A stretch of DNA of 64,000 nucleotides from Micromonospora sp. NBC_01740 (GTDB taxonomy: Bacteria; Actinomycetota; Actinomycetes; Mycobacteriales; Micromonosporaceae). Under the pieces are notes generated by a model that saw only the letters and a program-made list of their open reading frames with translations, ran no database searches and was not told the DNA's origin. Positions within the stretch are counted from its first letter, which is position 1; each line of letters starts with the position of its first letter. The stretch is taken from contig NZ_CP109150.1 in assembly GCF_035920365.1 (NCBI RefSeq), forward strand, positions 372,001 through 436,000. Reading direction: 5' to 3'. The position numbers were made by a program, and so were the translations under genes. Shown here one piece after another: positions 14,508 through 22,339 of this stretch.

Positions 14508-16319
14508 GTGCCCGAGGACGACCGGTCGCTGTCCGTGGCGGAGGAACTTGCCCTGGCTCGTCTGGCCATGGACGACAACGACCTGGCGCACGCCGCCGGT
14601 CACGTCGCCGCCGCGCTGGCCCAGGCCCCGACCCTGCCCGAGGTGCACGAGACCCTCGCCCGGCTCGCCGCCACCGACGGCGCGGGCGGCGTCGACCTCT
14701 TCCCGCTCCAGGGCCACGCCTTCGTCGGCGCCGTCGTGGCCCGCGCGCACCTGCTCGCCGCCGCCGGCCGGCCCGCCGAAGGGCTGGACCTGCTGGTCGC
14801 GGCGACCAGCCACGCGCCGGGGACGGACTGGGCCGGGGTGCCGTGGGTGACCACCCCGGAACTCGCCGAGCGCCTCGAACCGGACCGGGCCGCCCGGATC
14901 CTGATGCAGGTCTGCGCCGCCGTGCCCGACCCGGTGCCCCGGGCCGGCCGGACCGCCCTGGCCCCCTACCTGGCGCTGGCCCGCAACGCGGTCACCGTCC
15001 ACCCCGAGCACGGCCTGCTGCTCGGCGCGGCGTCCGCGCTGGCCAGGCGCGTCGGCGAGGTCGACCTGGCGATCCGCTGGGCCGCCCGGGGCGTACGCGC
15101 GGAGCCGTCGAAGATCGGCGAGGTGTGGCTCGGGTACGCGTACCGCAGCGCCGGGCGCACCCGGGAGGCGCTGGCGGCACTCGGCCGGGCCGTCGCGCAC
15201 GACCCCGACGACCTCACCGTCTACGCCGACATCGCCGGCACGCTCGCCGACAACGGGCGGCTCGACGAGGCGCTCGACTGGATCGACCGGGCGCTGGCCC
15301 GGGACCCCTCCTTCGAGTGCGCCGTGCACACCGCGCACCGGCTGCGGCACCAGCGCGACGGCGACGTGGCGCACCTGGTCGCGCTCGCCGACTTCGTCCG
15401 GGACCATCCCGACGACACGCACGAGCACGGCGACCTGGCCGAGAGCTGCCGGGGCCGGCCCTGGCTCGGGCAGGTCACCCCGGCGACCGGGCCCGTGGTG
15501 GACGCGCTGCGTCAGGCCGTCACCGACGAGCGCGTCGGCCTCGGCGCCGTACGGCTGGACCAGCCCCCGCCGCCCAGCGCGCTGCGTGCCGCCGCGACGG
15601 CCGCGCCCGGGCTGCGGATCGAGGTGGCCGGCGTGCCCGACCCGGACCCGCGCGAGCCCCGGCGGGCGACCGCCCGGCAGCTCTGGCGGCCCGACGGGAC
15701 GACGGTCGTGCCCGCCGTGCCGGCGCCCACGCCGGAGGCGGCGGCGCGGCTGCGGCAGCTCGCCCACCCGGCGTGGCCACACCCGCCGGCGGCGTACGAC
15801 GCGGCGGTGGGCCTGGCCACCCTGGAACTGGACGACCTGCTCGGCCTGCTGGCGCACCCGCCGGAGGCGCCGCCGACCGCGTTGGGCCGGGTACTCGGGC
15901 AGGACCCCTCGCTCTGGGTGCGCTGCGTCCAGGTGTGGGCGTGCCTGGGCCTGCTGCACCACCGCACCGACGAGCCGTGGGCGGAGTCGACCCGGCGCCG
16001 GGTGCTGCTGGACCTGGTCTGGGGGGTCGAGGACTGGGTCACCGAGGCGGCCCTGTTCGCCCTGGTCACCGCCGCCTGGGTCGACCCGGACGTGCGCGCC
16101 GACGTGGCCCGGGTGGTGACCGAGCGGCTGGCCGACGTGGCAGCGGTCGCCCGGACCCGCCCGGCGCCGATCGCGCCGTCGCTGGCGCACCTGGCCCTGG
16201 CCAGCCCGGCCCTGGATCCGGAGACGGCGGCCCTGGCCACCGCGCTTACGGCCACCGCGCCGGTCCCCCGGCCGCGTTCCCGCCTGCGCCGCCTCTGGGG
16301 GCTCCTCAGGCGCCGGTGA
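14508..16319 (+). CDS. Tetratricopeptide-repeat protein of unknown function
   Basis: A 603-residue soluble protein. The first half has degenerate TPR units (LARLAMDDNDLAHAAGHVAA, WLGYAYRSAGRTREALAALG, AGTLADNGRLDEALDWIDRA), which make helical scaffolds for protein contacts. The second half (about 330-600) is Leu/Ala/Pro-rich helical sequence with no family I can name, ending in a basic RSRLRRLWGLLRRR tail. There is no signal peptide or membrane helix. The GTG at 14508 follows GAGAGGACGAC. It ends almost on top of the convergent GNAT gene. A chaperone, adaptor or regulatory role is possible but cannot be read. Confidence 0.75.
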   Translation: MPEDDRSLSVAEELALARLAMDDNDLAHAAGHVAAALAQAPTLPEVHETLARLAATDGAGGVDLFPLQGHAFVGAVVARAHLLAAAGRPAEGLDLLVAATSHAPGTDWAGVPWVTTPELAERLEPDRAARILMQVCAAVPDPVPRAGRTALAPYLALARNAVTVHPEHGLLLGAASALARRVGEVDLAIRWAARGVRAEPSKIGEVWLGYAYRSAGRTREALAALGRAVAHDPDDLTVYADIAGTLADNGRLDEALDWIDRALARDPSFECAVHTAHRLRHQRDGDVAHLVALADFVRDHPDDTHEHGDLAESCRGRPWLGQVTPATGPVVDALRQAVTDERVGLGAVRLDQPPPPSALRAAATAAPGLRIEVAGVPDPDPREPRRATARQLWRPDGTTVVPAVPAPTPEAAARLRQLAHPAWPHPPAAYDAAVGLATLELDDLLGLLAHPPEAPPTALGRVLGQDPSLWVRCVQVWACLGLLHHRTDEPWAESTRRRVLLDLVWGVEDWVTEAALFALVTAAWVDPDVRADVARVVTERLADVAAVARTRPAPIAPSLAHLALASPALDPETAALATALTATAPVPRPRSRLRRLWGLLRRR

Positions 16320-16341
16320 GCCGTCGTCGCCAGCGGCTCAC
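16316..16341. terminator. Hairpin spanning both stop codons of convergent genes
   Basis: Perfect 8-bp repeat GTGAGCCG / CGGCTCAC with a 10-nt loop. It contains the stop codon of the TPR gene in one arm and that of the GNAT gene in the other. Confidence 0.5.
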
Positions 16342-16847
16342 GCGCCGGTCAGCTCCAGCCGCAGGCCGAGCAGGTGCACCCCGTCCACGGGCGCCCAGTC
16401 CAGCTCCGGCACCCGCACGAAGCCGCGTCGCCGGTAGAGCCGCTGGGCGGAGGCGGCGAAGCCGTCGCGGACGCAGATGACGACGGCGGAGCAGCCCAGC
16501 GCGGTCGCCCGCGACACGCAGGTCTCGACCAGCGCCGCGCCGACGCCCCGCCCCTGCGCGGCCGGGTCCACCGCCAGCATCCGGAACTCCGCCTCACCCG
16601 CCCGGGACAGCTCGGCGTAGCGGGTGCCGGGCAGGACGAGGGTCACCGAGCCGAGCAGCTCGCCGGTGGCGTCGTCGACGGCGACGAGCACCTCGCCGTC
16701 CCGGGCCCGGGACGCCACGTCGGCGAGTACGGCGGCGTAGCCGTGCTCGTTCTTCAGCTGGCCGTCCGCCTCGTACGCGGCCACCGTCAGCCGGGCCACC
16801 GCCGCGAAGTCGGCCGGCCCGGCCCGGCGTACCGAGAGGCCGGTCAA
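16338..16847 (-). CDS. GNAT-family N-acetyltransferase
   Basis: A 169-residue single GNAT domain. Motif A is MLAVDPAAQGRGVGAALVETC, with the pyrophosphate loop Q-G-R-G-V-G-A; motif B is RLYRRRGFVRVPEL. It transfers acetyl from acetyl-CoA to an unidentified amine. The start is a TTG at 16847 that overlaps the stop of the biotinyl protein gene (GATTGACC), with no other start nearby, so translation is probably coupled. The weak codon predicts lower yield than the upstream gene. Confidence 0.83.
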   Translation of the reverse strand: MTGLSVRRAGPADFAAVARLTVAAYEADGQLKNEHGYAAVLADVASRARDGEVLVAVDDATGELLGSVTLVLPGTRYAELSRAGEAEFRMLAVDPAAQGRGVGAALVETCVSRATALGCSAVVICVRDGFAASAQRLYRRRGFVRVPELDWAPVDGVHLLGLRLELTGA

Positions 16848-17059
16848 TCGATCACCGCGATCAGGTCACCGTCCTGCACGACGTCGCCCTCGTTGACCGC
16901 GAGCTGCTTGACGACACCGTCGGACTCGGCGACGACCGGGATCTCCATCTTCATCGACTCCAGGATCACCAGGGTGTCCCCCTCGGACACGGTGTCCCCG
17001 GCCGACGCGACGACCTTCCAGACGTTCGCCACCATCTCGGCGCGGATCTCCTCGGCCAT
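16844..17059 (-). CDS. Small biotin/lipoyl carrier protein (TB7.3-like)
   Basis: A 71-residue single biotinyl domain starting MAEEIRAEMVANVWKV. The biotinylation site is the second-last K of ESMKMEIPV (near residue 37), in the protruding hairpin. The protein has the same length and type as mycobacterial TB7.3 (Rv3221c), which likewise neighbours pdtaS and the sigH locus. No carboxylase genes are nearby, so the partner enzyme is unknown. The ATG at 17059 is preceded by GGGAGGG. The downstream GNAT overlaps its stop. Confidence 0.9.
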   Translation of the reverse strand: MAEEIRAEMVANVWKVVASAGDTVSEGDTLVILESMKMEIPVVAESDGVVKQLAVNEGDVVQDGDLIAVID

Positions 17060-17336
17060 CTTCGGGCCCTCCCTCTCGCGGTTGCCTGCCGACGTATCCA
17101 ATCATGCGGGCGACCTCCGGCGGGCGTGGAGCGGCGCGGGCCGGGTCGATGATCGACTCAGGGGCGGTCCGCCGGCGGGTCGTGCGGCGTGGCGCGGCGT
17201 CGGCGGCCCCGGCGGACGACGGCGGGTGCCGGCCGCACTAGCATCAGCGGGTCGGACCCGGCGCCGGGAGGACCGGTGCGTGCACCGGCGCCGAGATCGT
17301 GCGCAGGCGGGATCCGACCATCACGAGGAGGTCACC

Positions 17337-17411
17337 ATGGCGAAGAAGGCCCGCAAGAAGAAGGCCCGCAAGAAGAGCGGCGCGAACCACGGCAAGCGCC
17401 CCAACTCCTGA
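17337..17411 (+). CDS. Actinobacterial 50S ribosomal protein bL37
   Basis: A 24-residue, extremely basic peptide: MAKKARKKKARKK then SGANHGKRPNS. The A-N-H-G-K-R-P-N-(S/A) ending matches bL37, the short protein found in mycobacterial 50S structures. GAGGAGG lies 6 nt before the ATG, an excellent ribosome site. It stands alone between two hairpin regions and, at 75 bp, escapes most gene finders. Confidence 0.88.
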   Translation: MAKKARKKKARKKSGANHGKRPNS

Positions 17412-17418
17412 CCGGCGG

Positions 17419-17438
17419 GCCGGGCCCCACGGCCCGGC
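17419..17438 (+). terminator. First hairpin after bL37
   Basis: Eight-bp stem GCCGGGCC / GGCCCGGC with a 4-nt loop, 7 nt past the bL37 stop. Confidence 0.5.
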
Positions 17439-17455
17439 GTCGACCAGTCGGCGCG

Positions 17456-17498
17456 GACGCCGGTGGCCCGGGTCGTCACGACCCGGGCCACCGGCGTC
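17456..17498. terminator. 21-bp perfect hairpin between bL37 and rsrA
   Basis: Two 21-bp arms with a single central C, starting GACGCCGGTGG and ending CCACCGGCGTC. It lies between convergent genes and is one of the longest perfect stems in the window. Confidence 0.8.
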
Positions 17499-17549
17499 TG
17501 CTGTCTCCGGGGGCACCGACCTCGGTCGGCTGCCGCGCCCGGCCCGACC

Positions 17550-17837
17550 TCAGTCGGCAAGCTCCTTCGACTCGGTGGTCTCGAAGACGACCAGCTCGGT
17601 GAGGCGCAGCCGCAGCCGCTCCCGCAGCTGGTCGGGCGCGGTCTCGTTGCCGCAGCAGCGGGCCACCAGCGCCCGCACCTCCTGCTCGATGCCGTACTCG
17701 CGCAGGCACGGGCCGCACTCGTCGAGGTGGTGCCGGATCAGCGTGCGCCGCTCCTCGGCGCACTCCAGATCCAGGTAGAGGTAGACCTCCGCGATGACCT
17801 CGCGGCAATCCGTCTCGTGCGGATCTCCACAGCTCAT
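17550..17837 (-). CDS. rsrA: Zinc-binding anti-sigma factor RsrA/RshA
   Basis: A 95-residue ZAS-family anti-sigma factor beginning MSCGDPHETDC. The zinc/redox motif H-H-L-D-E-C-G-P-C (about 36-44) plus Cys3 and Cys11 match RsrA. Under disulfide stress it loses zinc, forms a disulfide and frees SigR. The ATG lies 1 nt after the sigR stop (TGACATG) with GGAGG inside the end of sigR, so sigma and anti-sigma factor are translationally coupled. An extra Cys pair (ARCCGNE, about 60-61) is present in the middle. Confidence 0.94.
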   Translation of the reverse strand: MSCGDPHETDCREVIAEVYLYLDLECAEERRTLIRHHLDECGPCLREYGIEQEVRALVARCCGNETAPDQLRERLRLRLTELVVFETTESKELAD

Positions 17838-17838
17838 G

Positions 17839-18462
17839 TCAGACCTCCCGGCCGGCGGAAGCGGTCGAGCCCTTCTTCGACGCCGCGGCGCTGAAGCCCC
17901 GCTCTGCGGCGTACTGTTCGAGCAGCTTGCGCAGGTTACGCCGGCCCCGGTGCAGACGCGACATGACCGTGCCGATCGGCGTGCCCATGATGTCGGCGAC
18001 CTCCTTGTAGGAGAAGCCCTCGACGTCGGTGAGGTAGACGGCCAGGCGGAACTCCTCCGGCAACTGCTGGAGGGCCTCCTTGACGTCGCTGTCCGGCAGC
18101 CGGTCCAGCGCCTCGGTCTCGGCCGAACGCAGCCCGCTGGAGGTGTGCGACTCGGCCTCGGCGAGCTGCCAGTCGGTGATCTCGTCGGTCGGCGCCTGGA
18201 TGGGCTGGCGCTGCCGCTTGCGGTAGGAGTTGATGTAGGTGTTGGTCAGGATCCGGTAGAGCCAGGCCTTCAGGTTCGTGCCCTGCTCGAACTGGTGGAA
18301 GGCGGCGTACGCCTTCAGGTAGGTCTCCTGGACCAGGTCCTCGGCATCCGCCGGGTTGCGGGTCATCCGCAGCCCGGCAGCGTAGAGCTGATCGACGAAG
18401 GGCATCGCGTCCCGCTCGAAGCGGGCCCTGCGCTCGTCCGTCTTCTCGGTCGTCAACCGCAC
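17839..18462 (-). CDS. sigR: ECF sigma factor SigR/SigH (thiol-oxidative stress)
   Basis: The primary 207-residue form starting [15 protein letters not shown] (GTG at 18462, GAGGGG directly upstream). Region 2 contains [21 protein letters not shown]; region 4 contains [23 protein letters not shown] and [15 protein letters not shown]. In Streptomyces and mycobacteria this factor transcribes thioredoxin, mycothiol and protein-quality genes from GGAAT-N18/19-GTT promoters and is held by RsrA. An in-frame extension opens to 18678 (next entry). It is the first gene of the sigR-rsrA operon. Confidence 0.95.
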   Translation of the reverse strand: MRLTTEKTDERRARFERDAMPFVDQLYAAGLRMTRNPADAEDLVQETYLKAYAAFHQFEQGTNLKAWLYRILTNTYINSYRKRQRQPIQAPTDEITDWQLAEAESHTSSGLRSAETEALDRLPDSDVKEALQQLPEEFRLAVYLTDVEGFSYKEVADIMGTPIGTVMSRLHRGRRNLRKLLEQYAAERGFSAAASKKGSTASAGREV

Positions 18463-18678
18463 ATCCCCTCGCGTCGGATGCTTTCCCGCCGAGGATACGC
18501 GTACGGACGTGCCCGCAGATTCACTTCCGGCGGGTGTGCTCGTACTCACCGTTTGCGTGCTCACCGCGGCCGGGCCGACCGGCGGCACCACCGCGGGCCA
18601 GTCCGGGCCGCCCAGCAGCCGTCGCAACTGCCGCGCTCCCCGCTCGTCCCGTTCCCGGACCCGCGTCTCGGTCGGCAC
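17839..18678 (-). CDS. Candidate long isoform SigR-prime
   Basis: The sigR frame continues 72 codons upstream to a GTG at 18678 (starting [14 protein letters not shown]) with GGGGGGAG about 4 nt before it. A SigR-type promoter (18718-18745) would start transcription near 18711, so its mRNA would carry this start. Streptomyces coelicolor makes such a longer, unstable SigR form from its autoregulated promoter. The extension is rich in Pro, Val, Ser and Thr with no domain. It is inferred by analogy. Confidence 0.5.
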   Translation of the reverse strand: MPTETRVRERDERGARQLRRLLGGPDWPAVVPPVGPAAVSTQTVSTSTPAGSESAGTSVRVSSAGKHPTRGDVRLTTEKTDERRARFERDAMPFVDQLYAAGLRMTRNPADAEDLVQETYLKAYAAFHQFEQGTNLKAWLYRILTNTYINSYRKRQRQPIQAPTDEITDWQLAEAESHTSSGLRSAETEALDRLPDSDVKEALQQLPEEFRLAVYLTDVEGFSYKEVADIMGTPIGTVMSRLHRGRRNLRKLLEQYAAERGFSAAASKKGSTASAGREV

Positions 18679-18717
18679 CGGTCTCCCCCCTCGCCAGAAA
18701 TGTCGTCCCGGGGGGTG

Positions 18718-18745
18718 CAACGCCCCCGACGGGGCGGGGCATTCC
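18718..18745 (-). promoter_or_regulatory. SigR-type autoregulatory promoter of sigR
   Basis: On the minus strand GGAAT (18741-18745), a 19-bp spacer and GTTG (18718-18721) match the SigR/SigH consensus GGAAT-N18/19-GTT. It points into sigR. Confidence 0.7.
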
Positions 18746-18924
18746 GCTCACCTCCCCCGTTCCTGGTCCCGGCGCCGGCGGAGGCCGACGCTGGGACCAG
18801 GAAGGGCCTGGGAGGACCGGCGCCGCCCGCCCGAACCGGGCGTCCGGCGCCATCCGATGCAACGACCCGCCGCGGCAGGCGGACACGGCCCGCCGGAGCG
18901 CCCGGCGGGGCGGCGGGGGTGGGT

Positions 18925-19539
18925 TCAGCCTCGCGCCCAGCCCCGCCCGCGCAGCCAGTCGCGCACCACGGCGGCCGTGCCGGCCGGGTCCCCCCGCAGG
19001 TCGTGCCGCTCCCCCGGGCGGGTCACCACGTGCACCCCCGACCCCGGCTCCGGCACCCCGAACGGGTCACGGTCGCCGTTGACCACGAGGGTCGGCAGGC
19101 CGGTCGCCAGCTCCGCCGCCCGCGACCGCTCCGGGCGGCCGGGCGGATGCAGCGGGAACGCGAGCGCGACGACCCCGGCGGCGCCCACCGCGGGCGCGGT
19201 GCGGCACGCCACCCGCGCGCCGCTGGACCGGCCGCCCACCAGCAGGGGTACGCCGGGATGCCGCTGCCGCAGCACGGCGAGCACGGCGGTCCACGCCTCG
19301 TCGAGGTGCCCCGCCGGTGCCGGCGCACGGCGTCCGGCGAGGCGGTACGGCTGGGTCACCCGGGCCACCACCAGCCCGGCGTCGACCGCCGCGTCCCGGA
19401 GCGCACGCAGGTCGGGAGCGTCGACGTCGCCGCCCGCGCCGTGCCCGAGCACCAGCAGGGCGCTCGGCGCACCCGCCGGCAGGTCGGTGTCGACCCGGGC
19501 GGGCCCGCGCGGGGTGGGTACGTCGTCGTCCTCGGCCAT
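18925..19539 (-). CDS. Alpha/beta-hydrolase, KANL3/Tex30-like
   Basis: A 204-residue compact hydrolase. The oxyanion strand is LLVLGHGAGGDVDAP. The nucleophile elbow is LVGGRSSGARVA, with Ser as nucleophile and G-x-S-S-G typical of this group. Asp is likely in VNGDRDPFG and His in GERHDLRGD. The substrate is unknown; relatives act as small esterases or dienelactone-like hydrolases. The ATG at 19539 is the family start (MAEDDDVPTPRGPA). There is no ribosome site of note. It lies between the whiB gene and sigR on the same strand, but about 250 bp from sigR. Confidence 0.8.
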   Translation of the reverse strand: MAEDDDVPTPRGPARVDTDLPAGAPSALLVLGHGAGGDVDAPDLRALRDAAVDAGLVVARVTQPYRLAGRRAPAPAGHLDEAWTAVLAVLRQRHPGVPLLVGGRSSGARVACRTAPAVGAAGVVALAFPLHPPGRPERSRAAELATGLPTLVVNGDRDPFGVPEPGSGVHVVTRPGERHDLRGDPAGTAAVVRDWLRGRGWARG

Positions 19540-19622
19540 CGGCCCATTCTGCGGCGTCCGGGGCACGACAGGCAGCCGGCCCGCCGAGGTGGCGGGCCGG
19601 CTGCGACCGGTTCAGTCGACGG

Positions 19623-20015
19623 TCAGCTCAGCGGCACCAGGGTGAGCAGCCGGTCCCGGACCGGCGGACCCGCCTCGCGGGCGGCGTCCGGATCCGGTTG
19701 CACCTCGTCGCGCCAGGCGACCAGCATCGCCCGCCGTTCGCGCGGTGTGGTGCCGCCCCAGACGCCGTGGCAGTCACCCACGTCCAGCGCCCAGGCCAGG
19801 CAGGATCCCTGCACGTCACAGCTGCGGCAGAGCGCGACGGCCGCGTCGGCCGGCTCGTTCGGCGCCGGAAAGAACGTTTCCGGGTCGACGTTCTGGCAGG
19901 TTCCCCTGGTGCGCCACGCCTCGTCCTGTCGCCGCTCCCGCAACGCCCGCAACAGCCGCGGATCCCGTCGTGCGGTGGCCACCTCGTGCGGCCGGGGCAT
20001 ACGTGCCCGTGTCAT
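19623..20015 (-). CDS. WhiB-family iron-sulfur regulator
   Basis: A 130-residue WhiB protein with a helical, Arg-rich N-terminal extension. Cluster cysteines are Cys40 (GTCQNVDPETFF), Cys63, Cys66 and Cys72 (CRSCDVQGSC); the turn is GVWGG (84-88), followed by TPRERRAMLVAWRDE. An additional Cys82 lies next to the turn. It is neither the WhiB1 nor the WhiB7 type; I cannot assign the subgroup safely. GGAGGTGGG precedes the ATG at 20015. A good promoter lies about 80 bp upstream. A role in redox-linked regulation with a sigma factor partner is inferred from the family. Confidence 0.88.
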   Translation of the reverse strand: MTRARMPRPHEVATARRDPRLLRALRERRQDEAWRTRGTCQNVDPETFFPAPNEPADAAVALCRSCDVQGSCLAWALDVGDCHGVWGGTTPRERRAMLVAWRDEVQPDPDAAREAGPPVRDRLLTLVPLS

Positions 20016-20095
20016 CCACCCACCTCCCCCGTGGGACCGGCAAGATCGGTGTGCGTCGTCCGCCCCGTGCGAGTCGCGCCCACTACCGGCGCTGT

Positions 20096-20125
20096 GTTGT
20101 ATCGCACTTCCGGACACCGGGACAA
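20096..20125 (-). promoter_or_regulatory. Promoter of the WhiB gene at 19.6 kb
   Basis: TTGTCC (20120-20125 on the minus strand) and TACAAC (20096-20101) are 18 bp apart, predicting a start near 20089 and a leader of about 75 nt. Confidence 0.5.
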
Positions 20126-20209
20126 GACTTCACGGCGAATATGGGTGAACGTCGGGGCGACGATTCGCCCGCAACTCTGGCAAATCACGCCCGACAATGT
20201 GTCGGACTG

Positions 20210-20917
20210 TCAGAAGAGCGTCATTTCCTCCGGCGCGGCGGCCCGGGCGAGCGGCACCCTCTCGGTCAACTGCGGCCCGTCGTTACGCACGTCGCCCACC
20301 GCCGTGCCCACCGGGCGGATCTCCAGCGCCGCGAGCCAGTCGGGCGGGGGCGGCGCGAGCAGGCCCTCCGGCTCGTCGGTCGACAGCCACGCCCCCCAGC
20401 GGTCACGGGGCAGCAGCAGCGGCATCCGGTCGTGCACCTCGGCCAACTCGCCCAGCGCGGCGGTGGTGAGCACGCTGAAGGTCAGCAGCGGGCCGCCGGA
20501 GCCGTCCCAGACCGACCAGATGCCGGCGAAGGCGAGCACCGAGCCGTCCGACGGGGTCATGTAGTAGGGCTGCTTGCGCCCGTCGGCCGCGCGGACCCAC
20601 TCGTACCAGCCGTCGGCGGGGACGAGGCAGCGGCGGCGGGCGAAGGCCCCGGCGTACGCCCGGCTGGTGGCGACCGTCTCGGCGCGGGCGTTGATCATGC
20701 GGGCGGCGCCCGCGGGCGACCTGGACCAGGACGGCACCAGGCCCCAGCGGCCGACCGACAACGCGCGGTGGCCCTCCGGGCTGACCCGCACCAGCGGCAC
20801 CGGATCGGTGGGCGCGACGTTGTGGTCGGGGCCTACCCCGTCGCCGGTCTCGTCCTGGGACTCGAACAGCGCGCTCAGGTCGCCCGCGCTCCGGGTCGTC
20901 GCGTACCTCCCGCACAT
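20210..20917 (-). CDS. SRAP-domain abasic-site processing protein (HMCES/YedK family)
   Basis: A 235-residue SRAP protein. The catalytic residue is Cys2, exposed after Met removal (MCGRYATT), and forms a thiazolidine crosslink with abasic sites in single-stranded DNA. Other active-site elements are RMINARAET (Asn), the glutamate in DGWYEW, and EVHDRMP (His). It protects stalled forks from strand breaks. The ATG at 20917 is fixed by the need for Cys at position 2; an ATG three codons upstream also gives Met-Cys but off the family alignment. The mycobacterial counterpart (Rv3226c) is also divergent from aroA. Confidence 0.93.
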   Translation of the reverse strand: MCGRYATTRSAGDLSALFESQDETGDGVGPDHNVAPTDPVPLVRVSPEGHRALSVGRWGLVPSWSRSPAGAARMINARAETVATSRAYAGAFARRRCLVPADGWYEWVRAADGRKQPYYMTPSDGSVLAFAGIWSVWDGSGGPLLTFSVLTTAALGELAEVHDRMPLLLPRDRWGAWLSTDEPEGLLAPPPPDWLAALEIRPVGTAVGDVRNDGPQLTERVPLARAAAPEEMTLF

Positions 20918-21007
20918 GCCGCACACGCTAACCCGCCGCGCGCCGCCCGGCTGTCCCGCTGACCGGGAGGACGCGTGCCGGCCGGCGCCACCCGCCGTCG
21001 GACGCGG

Positions 21008-21019
21008 CAGAATGTAACC
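21008..21019 (+). promoter_or_regulatory. -10 box CAGAAT for leaderless aroA
   Basis: CAGAAT (21008-21013) ends 6 nt before the GTG at 21020. There is no Shine-Dalgarno for that start. Confidence 0.4.
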
Positions 21020-22321
21020 GTGGGGAACCTGATCGCGACCCGGCCGCCGCAGCCGTGGACCGCTCCGACCGCCTCCGACCCGGTCGCGGCGACGCTGCGC
21101 CTGCCCGGGTCCAAGTCGATGACCGCGCGCGCCCTGGTGCTGAGCGCGCTGGCCGGGGGACCGTCGACCCTGGCCGGGCCGCTGCGCGCGCGGGACACCG
21201 AGCTGATGGCCGCCGGGCTGCGCGCGATGGGCGCGCACATGTCGATCAGCGACGACGAGCGCTGGCTGGTCCGCCCCCACCCGCTGGTCGGCCCCGCGCA
21301 CGTCGACGTCGGCCTGGCCGGCACCGTGATGCGCTTCGTCCCGCCCGTGGCGGGCCTGGCCGACGGGCGGATCACCTTCGACGGCGACCCGCAGGCGCGC
21401 ACCCGGCCCCTCGGCCCGCTGATCGGGGCGCTGCGCTCCCTCGGCGCGCGCGTGGACGCGCCCGCCACCGGCAGCCTGCCGCTGACCGTGCTCGGCGCCG
21501 GGCGGGTGGCCGGCGGCGAGGTGGTGATCGACGCGTCCGCCTCCAGCCAGCTGGTCTCCGGGCTGCTGCTGGCCGCGCCGCGCTTCGACCGGGGCGTGGT
21601 GGTCCGGCACGTGGGCCCGCCGGTGCCCTCCGCGCCGCACCTGCGGATGACGGTGCAGATGCTCCGGGCCGCCGGCGCGGCGGTCGACGACGGCACCCCC
21701 GACGTGTGGGTGGTCGAGCCGGGCCCGCTGACGGGGCGCGGCTGGGAGATCGAGCCGGATCTCTCGGGTGCCGTGCCGTTCTTCGCCGCCGCCCTGGTGA
21801 CCGGCGGCGAGGTGACCCTCCAGGGCTGGCCGCGCAGCAGCGCCCAGCCCGTCGAGCAGCTCCGCTCGCTGCTCCAGCGGATGGGCGGCGAGGTGACCCT
21901 CTCCACCGACGGGCTGACGGTCCGGGGCACCGGCGCGGTGCACGGCATCGAGGCCGACCTCTCCGACGTCAGCGAGCTGACCCCGGCGCTCACCGCGCTG
22001 GCCATGCTCGCCGACTCGCCGTCGGTGTTCACCGGCGTCGGCCACATCCGCGGCCACGAGACCGACCGGCTGACCGCGCTGGCGCGGGAGTTCGCCGCCC
22101 TGGGCGCCGACATCACCGAGTCCCCCGACGGGCTCGAGATCCGGCCCCGGCCGCTGCACGGCGGGGTGTTCGAGACCTACCACGACCACCGGATGGCGCA
22201 CGCCGCCGCCGTGGCCGGCCTGGCCGTCCCCGGCATCGAGTTGAGCGACGTGGCATGCACCTCGAAGACCATGCCCGAGTTTCCGGCACTATGGTCGGCG
22301 TTGGTGACCGGCAAGAGCTGA
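21020..22321 (+). CDS. aroA: 3-phosphoshikimate 1-carboxyvinyltransferase (EPSP synthase)
   Basis: Shikimate pathway step joining PEP to shikimate-3-phosphate. About 433 residues from the GTG at 21020. Landmarks are LPGSKSMTARALVLSALA (Lys near 32 and Ser-Met-Thr bind substrate), VGLAGTVMRF in place of the usual G-N-A-G-T-A-x-R loop, SSQLVSGLLLA, and the C-terminal YHDHRMAHA. The altered A-G-T-V-M-R-F loop is seen in other actinobacterial AroA proteins. A longer start at 20975 is possible, but the -10-like CAGAAT at 21008 points to a leaderless start at 21020. It ends 18 bp before the rsgA frame. Confidence 0.92.
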   Translation: MGNLIATRPPQPWTAPTASDPVAATLRLPGSKSMTARALVLSALAGGPSTLAGPLRARDTELMAAGLRAMGAHMSISDDERWLVRPHPLVGPAHVDVGLAGTVMRFVPPVAGLADGRITFDGDPQARTRPLGPLIGALRSLGARVDAPATGSLPLTVLGAGRVAGGEVVIDASASSQLVSGLLLAAPRFDRGVVVRHVGPPVPSAPHLRMTVQMLRAAGAAVDDGTPDVWVVEPGPLTGRGWEIEPDLSGAVPFFAAALVTGGEVTLQGWPRSSAQPVEQLRSLLQRMGGEVTLSTDGLTVRGTGAVHGIEADLSDVSELTPALTALAMLADSPSVFTGVGHIRGHETDRLTALAREFAALGADITESPDGLEIRPRPLHGGVFETYHDHRMAHAAAVAGLAVPGIELSDVACTSKTMPEFPALWSALVTGKS

Positions 22322-22339
22322 CACGACGGGGGGCGGGTC

